Source: Lunularia cruciata
Lineage: Eukaryota > Streptophyta > Marchantiopsida > Lunulariales > Lunulariaceae
DNA: 64,000 nucleotides
Assembly (NCBI GenBank): GCA_948567375.1
Contig: OX419759.1
Span: forward strand, 19,374,744-19,438,743
Direction: 5' to 3'
Position numbers and translations under genes: made by a program
Shown: positions 1 to 9,079 of the stretch, in pieces
Layout of the letters: every line of letters begins with the position of its first letter
How positions within the stretch are numbered: the first letter of the stretch is position 1
Notes under the pieces: model-generated
What the model was told of the DNA's origin: nothing
What the model saw: the letters and a program-made list of their open reading frames with translations, nothing else
Databases searched by the model: none

Positions 1-363
1 TGTGCTTATGATGGGATTTAACTACTTGACTACATCCTTGTTGATGATATCTTGGATGTAGGGCGTTAGTCTCAAATAGTGGTAGTGGCTGATAGGTCAT
101 CTATGGCAATGGGAAACCTAGTTGGATAGCCTAGAGCCGCATTTCCCACACTCATGAGTTTCCCAGGCTCTCATGCTTTTCGAGAGGGAGGACTTGGACT
201 TGTTTGGGACTCACAGTTATAGTAGTTGGTGGAGCTCAATGCCAATGAGAGAGATTGGATGATGGGTTATCGCACCACTATTCCCACTATTCTATCAATG
301 TTAGAGGCATCCAAGCGTTAGGTGTTAGGTCAGGGTATAGACTTGAACTGTTTGACCTAGATT
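1..363 (+). other. Unassigned DNA 5' of gypsy copy A
   Basis: This stretch lies directly upstream of the first recognisable reverse transcriptase residues of copy A. It is stop-rich in all frames and I see no gag, zinc-knuckle or protease motif. It probably belongs to the same element (the gag-protease side), because the RT reads on from it without a visible border. That is inference from position only. Confidence 0.3.
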
Positions 364-1140
364 GTGAGCCTTGGCTTGGTAGAGCAACATAGGATGCGCT
401 TGATAGGCATCACCACTCGGACCAAGAAGGATATGCGTAGCAACTACACAGATAGGCAGATGTGTGGAGAGTACCATCCTATCAATCTACAGACTAGGGC
501 TTATTGGTATGCCACGCCTACACCAAAGGAGATCTTTGATGTGATTGGGCATGCAACGGTCTTCAATACTTTGGATCTTTGAGCAGGATATCATCAATTC
601 TTGATTAGGGAGGAGGATAAGTGCAAGACATCATTTTGGGCTATTGATCCTCACGGCAAGGATGTGTTATATCAGTGGAGATTCTTACTATTTGGGTTGA
701 AGAATGCTCTTGCTAAGTTCTAGAGGGTCATGGATAGGATCCTAGCTGGATTGGATTTTGCTTGGTGCTATATTGATGACATTTTGGTCTATAACACTAC
801 TGTGGAGGAGCATGAGAGACATTTGTTGGAGGTGTTTGAGAGGGTGAGATCTCATGGACTCAAATTACATCTTGGGAAGTGTAGGTTCTTCCACAAGCAA
901 GTTGAGTATTTGGGTCACACTATCTACCCCGGAGGACTTGGTGTTTAGTAGACCACGGTGGAGGCTATTGCACGTATTCCTTGACCTACGGATGTTAGCA
1001 AAGTGCGAGCATTCCTTGGGTTGGTGAACTTATATCACCAGTATGTTAGAGGATTTAGTGCCATTGCCAAGGCCTTGACAAAGCTGACCAAGCTTACATA
1101 GGACTGGTGTTGGGGAGATGAGCAAAAGAGAGCTGTTGTA
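364..1140 (+). pseudogene. Ty3/gypsy copy A, reverse transcriptase (broken)
   Basis: Degenerate reverse transcriptase of a Ty3/gypsy LTR retrotransposon (family 1 here). In order it shows a KKDM...NYTDRQMC...Y block (RT start), FDVIGHATVFNTLDL, the YHQFLIREEDK region, FLLFGLKNA, the catalytic box YIDDILVYN (near 770-800), and the thumb/connection block EYLGHTIYPGGLGV. FLGLVN..H.YVRGFSAIAKALTKLTKL follows at 1015-1110. Stop codons (for example after NTLDL at 582 and after GGLGV at 948) and frame changes break it. The copy in reverse orientation at 5882-6873 matches block by block, so both belong to one family. No functional enzyme can be made from this copy. Confidence 0.9.
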
Positions 1141-1562
1141 GAGCTCAAGGAGAGGTTAACATCTGCTTCTATTTGAGGAGAGCGATCAGAGGACAACCAT
1201 TTCAAGTTCATATTGATTGGAGTATGTTGGAGCTTGTAGTAGTGTCTACCAACATGATGATGAGGGGAAGGAGTTTGTGGTGGCCTATGCTAGTTGCTCT
1301 AACAATTCAGCGGAGGTAAAGTATAGTTCATATGCGGGAGAGTGCTTGGCAGCAATTTGGACAGTAGTACATTTCCAATGTTACCTATTTGGTAACCCCT
1401 TCACTCTCATCACTAATCATCAGCCATGAAATAGTTGATAGAGTCTGACAAGCTTTAAGAGAAGCTTGCACGATGGGCTCTGATCCTACAAGAGTATGAT
1501 TTCACGGTTGTTCATAGACTTGGAGTGGTGAACTGTGATGTAGATGGGTTGAGTAGAAACCC
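1141..1562 (+). pseudogene. Ty3/gypsy copy A, RNase H and tether (broken)
   Basis: This follows the RT in the usual gypsy order. Visible RNase H elements are an IDWS block near 1210 (first Asp), the EFVVAYASCSNNSAEVKYSS segment, GECLAAIWTV (the catalytic Glu region), and the FGNPFTLITNHQP end (last Asp replaced by Asn in the ITN core). RNase H ends in a stop at 1427-1429. The downstream tether reads LARWALILQEYDF and then VVNCDVDGLSRNP at about 1530-1560, the conserved segment between RNase H and integrase. A frameshift near 1220 separates the first Asp block from the rest. Confidence 0.85.
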
Positions 1563-1799
1563 ATGTCCCCAGCTAGTAGAATCAGACCGGAGCATGTTGG
1601 CATGGTGAGACAGATGAGGAGATGGTGCCAAGTTGACATGCATTGGCATTTCTGTCCTATATTTTTTGAGGCTTTGGTGGTTTCTCTCTCAGCGCATACA
1701 AGAGGAGTTATTGAGGTCACAAATCTAGAGAGTGAAGATATTGGTATAGTTCAACAAGACATTCATGGTGATGTCTTAGTGATGGACTATCTTTGCACT

Positions 1800-2491
1800 G
1801 GTGTTGTGGGTGGCACAATTAGGGCCAAGGAAAGAGATCGTGTCCTTCAGCAAGCTAGACAATTCAAATTGGACGGTACACACCTTTTGCGTGTATGGGA
1901 AGATGGTAGAGTGCAAGTAGTACCACTTCCATCTCAAAGACCACAATTGGTCCATCATGCTCATGAGGAGCTAGGACATTTTGGAGTAAATCATACATAT
2001 AGCTTACTCTAGAGTCATTATTGGTGGCACGGTATGAAGACCAAGGTATAACAATTTGTTGCTAGATGTGTGGTTAGACCAAGTTAGAGCATCATTCAAT
2101 GCTCCTAGGCCACAATTACACCCATTACTTATCATGGGATTGGGTTACCATTGGAGTTTGGACTTTGCTAGACCTTTACTACTTATTGTGAGACATCATC
2201 GGTATGTTTTGGTGATGGTGGAGCACTTCTCCAAGTGGATTGACTTGGTGGCACTTCCTAACAAGTCTAGTGAAGCAACAACTTAATCATTCTTGGATCA
2301 AGGTCTTGTATGACAAGGCTTTGATTGATCATTTTAATACATCCTGAGATCACCCTAAGGTAGATGGCTTAGCGTAGAGAGTGGTTCAGACGGTGAAGAG
2401 AGGATTGCAAAAGTATGGTTTGCAGAGAGGCCACTTGGGAGATTAGGATCTCCAATTACCTTGGTTGGCCATGGGTTATCGGTTCAGCCGG
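1800..2491 (+). pseudogene. Ty3/gypsy copy A, integrase part 1 (broken, interrupted)
   Basis: Integrase of copy A. The HHCC zinc-binding region is seen as HHAHEELGHFGVNHTYS (about 1945-2010), with a following WWHGMKTK block and a remnant C. The core starts near 2056 with the first catalytic Asp in WSLDFA and continues through YVLVMVEHFSKWIDLVALPN. The segment holding the second Asp is missing: the sequence jumps near 2310 from FLDQGL to ALIDH. The third catalytic position, expected in a DGLAERVVQT-type motif, is a TAG stop near 2375. The frame YRFSR ends exactly at 2491, where an unrelated insert begins. The integrase resumes at about 5270. Confidence 0.88.
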
Positions 2492-2842
2492 TGTTGTTGA
2501 GAAAATAACCCATGCCTACCCTTGAGGTTTGGTGTGAAATTATTTTCTCTTCTTTTGGTTGTAAGGAAGTCTGACTTTGTGTCAATATGTCTCAAGAGTT
2601 GCTTTATGCTACCTTGCCGTGGGAGATCTTTGCCATATTATTGTGAAGCCAGAAAAGGTTGTGGTGCTATTAGCTCAAGGATTCTCTTAATGTGGCTTGA
2701 GCCAAGAAATAATGTTGGGTTACACAAGCTGAGGTTTTGCTTTTATGTTTTATGTTATTGGAGTGAAGAGTAATTTCCTTAGTGGAGGAGCAAAAATGAT
2801 TTTAGTTGAAAATGCTTTGGAAGGCCTTTGGGGATGGTGGGT

Positions 2843-2873
2843 GGGGGGGGGGGGGGGGGGGGGAGGGAGGGGG
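2843..2873 (+). repeat. Homopurine G tract (21 uninterrupted G)
   Basis: Positions 2843-2863 are 21 consecutive G, followed by AGGGAGGGGG. With the GGGG and GGTGGG just upstream, the tract satisfies a G-quadruplex pattern on the plus strand. The exact length may be affected by sequencing or assembly. Confidence 0.9.
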
Positions 2874-3189
2874 ATCTTTGACAGTTGGGAGTTTTCGGGA
2901 GGAAGGGAGAAAAATTGTGAGAGGAGTGGGCTTCAGCCTTGAGGAGTGACAGGTTTTGGGCAGAGGGGGAAGGTTCGGGAGGAGAGAGCATGAAGGTGAC
3001 AAGGATTGGAAGGGGAGCTTGGCAGAAAAGTGAAAAAGTATAGCAGGAGTAGGAGAAAAAGATTGGGAGGGTTTGCCTTGAATTGGACTGGAGGAAGTGA
3101 AGGGAGAGGAATTTTTTGAAGGATTAGGTCCTGGACTGTGAAATAGAGGGAAGGAGTTTGGGCTTTGAGAGATTGGCCTGGACAACAGG

Positions 3190-3865
3190 ACATTGAGTAG
3201 GAAATGTTTTGAAGGATTTGCTATTGCCTTGATCTGTGATATGACGAGTAAAGAGTTGAGGGTACTTTTGAAGGTTTGCTTGGGCCTTGGTCTGTGATAG
3301 AGGACAGAAAGAAGGAGAAGGGCTTTGAGAGATTGGCTTGGACATTGAGTAGGAAAGATTTCAAAGGATTTGCTTTTGCCTTGGTCTGTGACATGAAGAG
3401 TGAAGAGTTGAGGGTATTTTCAAAGATTTGCTTGGGCCTTGGTCTGTGATAGAGGACAGAGGGAAGGAGATGGGCTTTGAGAGATTGGCCTGGACAGCAG
3501 GACATTGAGTAGGAAATTTTTGAAGGATTTGCTTTTGCCTTGGTCTGCGATAGAGGACAGAGGGAAGGAGATGGGCTTCGAGAGATGGGCCTGGACAGCA
3601 AGACATTGAGTAGAAATTTTTTTTAAGGATTTGCTTTTGCCTTGGTCCGTGACAGGAGGACAAAAGGAAAGAGAAAGGGCTTTGAGAAATTTGCCCCAGA
3701 CAAGAGGACTGTGAAGAGAGGAGAGAAAATTCAAGAGAGTTGCTCTGGACAAGAGGACACAAGAAAGAGAAGGAATTTTTGAGGGTTTTGGCCTGGACAG
3801 GAGGAAGAAGAGAAGAGGAATTTTTTGAGGGTTTGCTTGTGCCTTGGTCTGTGATAGGGAAAGTG
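3190..3865 (+). repeat. Compound tandem repeats within the insert
   Basis: A core resembling TTGCCTTGGTCTGTGATAG recurs near 3224, 3283, 3377, 3435, 3533, 3636 and 3837. Spacings are close to 58, 94, 58, 101 and 101 bases. Each core is followed by a GAGGACAGAGGGAAGGAGA-type segment and a GGCCTGGACAGCAGGACATTG segment in most units. The array therefore mixes a ~152-base unit (58+94) with a ~101-base unit. The opposite strand stays open for 227 codons across it, a consequence of repeats that lack stops. Confidence 0.75.
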
Positions 3866-4114
3866 AAGAGAGGAGAGATTTTGGGGGTTTTTTTTCTGAG
3901 CAATAACAAGTGACAGGAGGTTTTTTGAGTTGGGGTTGCTCTGGCTGGACAGGAGCAGGTGTGAAGGATTCGAGTTTGCTCTGCTGAGGAGGTGGCAAGA
4001 GGGGAAGGAAATTTCAAGAGAAATTTGCTGGCTGAGCATGGCAAGAGAGGTAGGGTTTGATGAGAACGTTTTGAGAGAATGCTCTATTGGAAATTACAGA
4101 CCAATAAGGTCTTT

Positions 4115-4250
4115 GGAAATACATCACGGGAGTTGGCTGATGAGTAGCCAGTAAAGAGGGTTGATAAGGACAAACTAGTAAGAGAATTGGAAATGCATCG
4201 CAGGAGTTGGCTGATGAGTAACTTGTTAAGAGGGATTTGGTAAGAGTAGG
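4115..4250 (+). repeat. Two-copy direct repeat, period ~74
   Basis: The segment GGAAATACATCACGGGAGTT at 4115 returns as GGAAATGCATCGCAGGAGTT at 4189, both followed by GGCTGATGAGTA. It lies inside the insert that splits copy A. Confidence 0.8.
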
Positions 4251-4545
4251 GAGAATTTTGAGAGTTCTTCTGTTCAGTCTTGGTGAAGTGACGGTGAGAA
4301 GAGAGGGAGAAATTTGAAATAGGTTTTGGCTTAGTCCTGGACCGAGGCTGGAGAGAGAGTTTGGGAGTTTGGGGCTTTACCTTACATTGGACAGGAGCAG
4401 GAAAGAGAGTAGGGAGAATTTTGAGAGTTCTTCTGTTCAGCCTTGGTGAAGTGACAGTGAGAAGAGAGGGAGAAATTCAAATTAGGTTTTGGCTTGGTCC
4501 TACACAGAGGCTGGAGAAGGAGTTCAAGAGGTGGAGCTTGGCCTT
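4248..4545 (+). repeat. Two-copy direct repeat, period 163
   Basis: AGGGAGAATTTTGAGAGTTC starts at 4248 and again at 4411. Both copies continue with the same TTCTGTTCAG.CTTGGTGAAGTGAC block and a TTTTGGCTTGGTCCT-like segment. Differences are few, so this duplication looks younger than the repeats at 3.2-3.9 kb. Confidence 0.85.
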
Positions 4546-4570
4546 GGACAGGAGATGAAATTTCAAGTAT

Positions 4571-4845
4571 ACGCTAAGTGAAGTTCTTATGAAGATTTTC
4601 CAGAGGTGAAGTGCAAGAGTAGAGGAGTGAAATTATGAATATAGAAGAGAACTATTGTGAGTGTTGATAGAAGTGAGTTTCCTCTGAAGGTTTTCTAGAA
4701 GAGTAGCTGGAGACGAAGAGATTGAATTTTTGAATGTAGAGAGGACTGTTGTGAGTGTTGGCAAAAGTAAAGTTCCTATGAAGATTTTCAAGAAGTGCAA
4801 CAGGATAGATGAGTGAAGTTTTGAATGGAGAAAGGAATTCTCAAG
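4571..4845 (+). repeat. Imperfect tandem repeat, unit ~80-95 bases
   Basis: GAAGTTCTTATGAAGATTTT (about 4579), GAGTTTCCTCTGAAGGTTTT (about 4675) and AAAGTTCCTATGAAGATTTT (about 4769) head three related units. Each has a GAACT/GACTGTTGTGAGTGTTG block and a following GAAGTG/GAATTTTTGAAT block. It is part of the insert. Confidence 0.65.
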
Positions 4846-5262
4846 GTTTGGTTTCAGTTGCTGAATGCTTGGAGAGGAGTGAAGGAGAATCTTGAGTTGC
4901 TTCAACTGGTAGAGGTCCTCTCACGATTGCATGAAGTCTAGCAGGGGAAATTTCAAAGTGGAACAGTTCTTTCTGAAGGAAGGAGAAGGGTGTCAGAGTT
5001 GGCAGTCCTGGGTGATTGGCACAAACCTGAACCATAGAACAGGATCATGGGAGACTAAAGAAGATCAAGCGGTGAGTCGCCTTGAATGCTGCAAAACAAA
5101 GTGTATGTGAAGCACCTTGGCTAATTTGACATTCAATTGAGACCTTAGAACAGACCTTGTCTAGATCAAAATTGTTTTGCTTGACTAGGACTTGTGATTT
5201 TGCGACTAGAATTCCATGAATTATGATTAAAGTCAAGGGAAACTCCATTCTAGGAGCCCTCA

Positions 5263-5550
5263 GTCCGGTCTACCTGAATGGTGTAATACAACAATTTAGG
5301 TGCTATGCTACCATTTGAGGAGGAGGTTATAGAACCTCAATCTGTTGATTTCATCCAAGAGACTAAGTATATCTACAATAGACAACATTGATGGCACTTG
5401 ATGCTTTGACAGGCTGCACTATCTTGAGAGTGCGTAAGGTTTTGCCATCTGGAGTCCTTGTGTTGGAAAGATGTGATGGTGTTGTTTGGAAGGATCATGT
5501 GCATAATTGTGCTCCATGCCACCTCCCAAACATTGATGGTCTATGCATCC
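5263..5550 (+). pseudogene. Ty3/gypsy copy A, integrase part 2 (C-terminal)
   Basis: This is the continuation of the copy A integrase after the insert. The frame reads YNNLGAMLPFEEEVIEP near 5285-5335, a match to the usual 'PY.LLFGR.P.LP' stretch that follows the integrase core. At 5388-5550 comes a GPY/F-type C-terminal region, LRVRKVLPSGVLVLERCDG and HNCAPCHLPNIDG, known from the ends of plant gypsy integrases. Copy A stops being recognisable at about 5550, where reverse-orientation family-1 sequence begins at 5565-5575. Stops and at least one frameshift are present. Confidence 0.75.
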
Positions 5551-5564
5551 AAGCTTGGCACTTG

Positions 5565-6873
5565 GGATAATCAATGATGAGAGTGAAGGGATTACCAAAT
5601 AGGTAATATTGGAAATGTGCTACTGCCCAAACTACTACCAAGCACTCTCCCTCATATGAATTGTACTTTGCCTCTGCTGAATTGTTGGAGCAATTAGCAT
5701 AGGCCACCACAAACTCTTTCCACTCATCATCATGTTGGGTGAGCAATACTCCAAACCCTAACATACTCCAATCAATATGAACCTGAAATGGTCATCCTTT
5801 GATTGCTCTCCTCAAAATAAGAGCAAATATCAACCTCTCTTTGAGCTCTACAAAAGCTCTCTCATGCTCAACTCCCCAACATCACTCCTGTGTAAGCTTG
5901 GTCAGCTTTGTCAAGGCCTTGGCAATGGCACTAAATCCTCTAACATAGTGGCAATAGAAGTTCACCAACCTATGGAATGCTTGTATTTTGCTCACATCCA
6001 TAGGCCGAGGAATATGTGCAATAGCCTCCACCATGGTCTGTTGAACACCAAGTCCTCCAAGGTAAATAGTGTGACCCAAATACTCAACCTGCTCATGGAA
6101 GAACCTACACTTCCCAGGATGTAATTTGAATCCATGAGATGTCAACCTCTCAAACACCTCTAACAATTGCCTCTCATGCTCCTCCATAGATGGTTGTATA
6201 GACCAAAATGTCATCAATATATCACCAAGCAAAATCCAATCCAGCTAGGATCCTATCTATGACCCTCTGGAACTCAACAAGAGTGTTCTTCAACCCAAAT
6301 GATAAGAACCTCCACTAATATAACACATCCTTGCTGTGAAGATCAAAAGCCCAGAATATTGTATTGGACTCGTCCTCCTCCTTGATTGGCAACTAATGAT
6401 ATCTCGCTCAAAGATCCAAAGTATTGAAGAGCTTTGCATGCCCAATTGCATCAAAAATCTCCTCTGGTGTAGGCATGGCATATCAGTCAGCCTTTTGTGT
6501 AATCTTCACACATCTGGCTATCTGTGTAGTTGCCATGCATATCCTTCTTGCTTGGCATCACTATAGCTGATGCATACTCTTGGTGTGAGATCTCCACCAA
6601 ACCAACCTCAAAAAGGTCTCTACTTTGGCTATGAATCAATGTCCTCTCCATATCACTATAGTGATAAGGATGTCGGAAAACTATTGTATTGCTAGTTAGC
6701 TCAATCCGTATACCAGGTCCTTTTAGAGCTCCCAAATTCTTCATACTGAAGGTAAAACAACTCGTGTAGCTCCTCAAGAAACTCCAAACTCTCCGTCTTT
6801 CCTCTCCAGTAAGCTTGGGTCTAATATCTAGCTCCCAAGTATCCTTTGTAACTGTCGCAAGAGTGGAAGACAT
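5565..6873 (-). pseudogene. Ty3/gypsy copy B, RT and RNase H (broken, inverted relative to A)
   Basis: Second family-1 copy, read right to left. From 6873 it shows a linker ending in a GLVEISHQEYASAIVMPSKKDM block (RT start, about 6520-6600). A degraded RT palm follows at 6240-6480, including a DILMTFW remnant where the YIDD box should be. Then come EYLGHTIYLGGLGV and YVRGFSAIAKALTKLTKL (5885-6070). RNase H follows with IDWSMLGFGVLLTQHDDE and GECLVVVWAV, ending at FGNPFTLIIDYP near 5570. Integrase is absent. The left end touches the 3' end of copy A, so the pair forms a tail-to-tail junction. Frame changes and stops are numerous. Confidence 0.88.
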
Positions 6874-7179
6874 ATTGACTAGTTGCTACATTGGGCCCCT
6901 GGGAGCAGTAGTGTCATGCCTCCGACCATTATGATCCCAACCTCTGTGTGAAAAACTCCCTCCACTCTGGTTGCAAGCTCCACACGTCCTCTAGCTGCAT
7001 CCCAAGTGGACCAAGGATGTAATCCAAGTAGCCAATGCTCACCTAGATGGAATCCAATTGTCGCACTTTAGAGTCTATGTATAACTTATGTGTGAGTTGT
7101 GCTTCTATAGTGTATGATATTGACAACAATGTATGTTGTGTAGCGATGTATATACGCACAATCTAATCTTTGCCAATCT
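6874..7179. other. Unassigned DNA between copies B and F
   Basis: On the minus strand a stretch at 6880-7040 stays open for about 50 codons upstream of the copy B linker. It could be the protease-RT linker of B, but I see no D-S/T-G motif or zinc knuckle. Nothing else recognisable. Confidence 0.3.
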
Positions 7180-7977
7180 GCTATACCAAGTGGTCTCTGT
7201 TGGATGTCATCAATCTCCATTATTGCCTACTCCTCCATACATGTGTAATGTGCTAGTTGGTTTTGTGAAGGTCTTGTCTTGAAGGTTTTGTCACAACCAA
7301 GGAATCAAAGCGCTCTACTAGCTGCATGGCTTCTTCCAAGTATTTTGGCTCTCGCATAGTCACTTCTAATTTGGTGTGTGACTTCAAGCCCCTCACAAAT
7401 TGATCCAAAGCTTCACCATCTATTATATCTGGAATTTGTATAATGGTGTTTTGGAATTGTGTGATGTAGCTTCTTAAAGAACCAATTTGCTTCAACTTTG
7501 CTAACTTATCTTATGCAATTTGTTTCGCATTTATTGCTTGGAATTGCTTAATTATTACACCCTTGAATTCTTCCCATGTCAAGATTGGTGAAAAAATTGC
7601 CTTTCAGCTTGTTCCACTTGGAATTGCCACCATAACTTTGCTACTCCGTCCAATTGGCTTGAAGCTAAGAGAATTTGTTTCCGTTCATCTTTAAGATTTG
7701 TAACTTTGAAGTAACACTCAAAGTCAAATTCAAAATTCTCCACAATGCCTTAAAGATTCTTGCTATCAAATACTTTGGGTTTTGGGAATCAGATTTGGTC
7801 TTCTCCTTTTCAAATTGGTGCTCTTTCTACTTGCTCTTGCCGTTGCTAGTTTTGTTCATCCAACAACTGAATAAGGTGCTTGATTTGTTGTTGCATAGCC
7901 ATGATAACCTCAAGCATTGCTGCCATGGCTACTTCTCTATCTAATTTACTAAAAGATAGATGCAACATGTCCACCAT
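7180..7977 (-). pseudogene. Chromovirus copy F, gag (broken)
   Basis: Gag of the chromovirus family that also includes copies D, E and H. The ATG (minus strand, 7977-7975) begins MVDMLH, matching MVDVLH at 34103 of copy E. The central part at 7253-7495 reads KQIGSLRSYITQFQNTIIQI, then GEALDQFVRGLKSHTKLEV and EPKYLEEAMQLVERFDSLVV, a clear retrotransposon gag core. A MEIDDIQ block near 7205 matches MEIDAIQ of copy E, just before where the zinc knuckle should be. The knuckle itself is not recognisable here. Frame changes lie near 7500 and 7600. The copy is cut off around 7180. Confidence 0.85.
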
Positions 7978-8128
7978 TCTCTATAAGTTACAACCGGAAG
8001 TACCAAGGATTCCTCAAACAAGGTGATTGAATTTAGAAAATTCTGACCAAAATGTTAGGTGATGAACTTTGTGAAATGATGCTTGGGTAGTACTCAAACA
8101 AAAAAATCCCAATGGTTTGGTGGAAATG
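7978..8128 (-). other. Copy F leader with deleted primer-binding site
   Basis: Read on the minus strand, this matches the leader of copy E (ACCAAACCATTGGGA and CCCAAGCATCATTTCACA are shared). However, the LTR end, the primer-binding site and about 40 following bases present in E at 33893-33950 are missing. The LTR runs ...CTTCTTGGTC straight into CATTTCCACC. This copy could not have primed reverse transcription after that deletion. Confidence 0.7.
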
Positions 8129-8527
8129 GACCAAGAAGAGAAATATGAGAATGGAAGATCACATTGGGACACTTGAATGAGGGAATCTCCAAATGCCTAG
8201 CATGAGCTTCAGCTTTGGTATTTATAAGGGGCATACAAGGCTCTTAAGAAACTTCTCAAGAAGCTTCCTTGAGCCATTTTCTTGGAGTGCAAGCCAAGTT
8301 AACCAAGAAGCTTCTCAAGAAGTTTCCTTCTAGAAGCCGCCTACTTGGCTTGTAAGCTAAGCTAGTTGGAAGCTTCAAGAAGCTACTTATTTGGAGTGCA
8401 AGCTAAACTAGCCTAGAAGTTTCCCCAGAAGCTTCCTAGATACTTCTAGAATATTCTAGGCTAATTTGGCCTATTTTCTACTTCATTAGTCCTAACTTAC
8501 TTCATCACTAAACTCCATATTGTTACA
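8129..8527 (-). repeat. Copy F 5' LTR (3' end deleted)
   Basis: Reverse-oriented LTR starting TGTAACAATATGGAGTTTAG (minus strand, 8527) and matching both LTRs of copy E through the AAGCTTC-rich middle. A TATAAATA-type box sits near 8219-8226 (minus). The last ~10 bases of the LTR are lost in the PBS deletion. Length is about 399 bases, against 417 and 472 in E. It directly abuts copy D at 8528. Confidence 0.85.
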
Positions 8528-8870
8528 CTGGACCTAGGCCTCCATCAAACCTATAATTGCCTCAAGCATAGGTAGAAGAGCCAATACTTATGGAAATTGA
8601 TGTCATCCAATAAAGAGCCCTCAAAATTATAAATCATGAATGGTTGGGGCAAAATGATGGTTGCTTTTATTGTCACCAAATTTGAATTGCATTGGTTTAT
8701 ATCCAAGCAAGATTGAGCAACCCAAACCAATTGCTCAAAAAGAATTCTTTGAATATGATGATCAAAGAAATAAAAATTCCTAATTAAATATACCAAGCCC
8801 CTTACTAGGAACTTGATTAGTTCCAATAGGATTGAGAGCTTGACCTATGTGAGCTTGATCCACTTGTAAG
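8528..8870 (+). pseudogene. Chromovirus copy D, gag C-terminus (truncated)
   Basis: Plus-strand remainder of a second chromovirus copy. It begins abruptly at the LTR of copy F. It shows MEIDVIQ (about 8590), then NDGCFYCHQI near 8650-8680, the first half of a CCHC zinc knuckle (C-X2-C). The His/Cys half is lost. LKKNSLNMMIKEIKIPN follows, matching the region after the knuckle in copy E. Copy D's own LTR, leader and N-terminal gag are not in the window to the left, so its 5' part was lost or displaced when F arrived. Confidence 0.75.
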
Positions 8871-9079
8871 ATATGATATCACATTTTCATTATAAAAAAC
8901 TTATTTATTATAAAGAGTTCTAAGAATTGCATCTCCATGCAATTAGCAAAGGAATAATATGTTCCTATCAAACCAATATTAGCTAGCAGATTGATAATGG
9001 TAGATGGTAGAAAGTGTTCTCCATCCCATACCTCACATTATGTTGAATCCAAGGTTTGGAAAGAGTAATAGAATGTATG

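Larger units (their letters stand above)
2492..5262. mobile_element. 2.77-kb non-coding insert splitting copy A integrase (solo LTR or LARD-like)
   Basis: The insert begins TGTTGTTGAG immediately after integrase codon CGG (2489-2491) and ends ...GAGCCCTCA, so it has the TG...CA ends of an LTR or LTR element. Flanks are GCCGG on the left and GTCCGG on the right, an imperfect 5-bp duplication (one inserted T or one mismatch). Inside there is no recognisable retrotransposon protein. The plus strand is strongly purine-biased and built of imperfect repeats (listed separately). No second copy of the first 30 bases was found inside it, which favours a long solo LTR over a two-LTR element. The insert boundaries are firm on the left and good to a few bases on the right. 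Confidence 0.65.

Noticed and set aside
3361-4044. 227-codon minus-strand open frame
   Set aside because: Crosses the purine-rich repeat array. The protein would be a Ser/Pro/Leu repeat (SRPISQSPSPSLCPLSQTKA). No domain, no start context and no homologue in the window.
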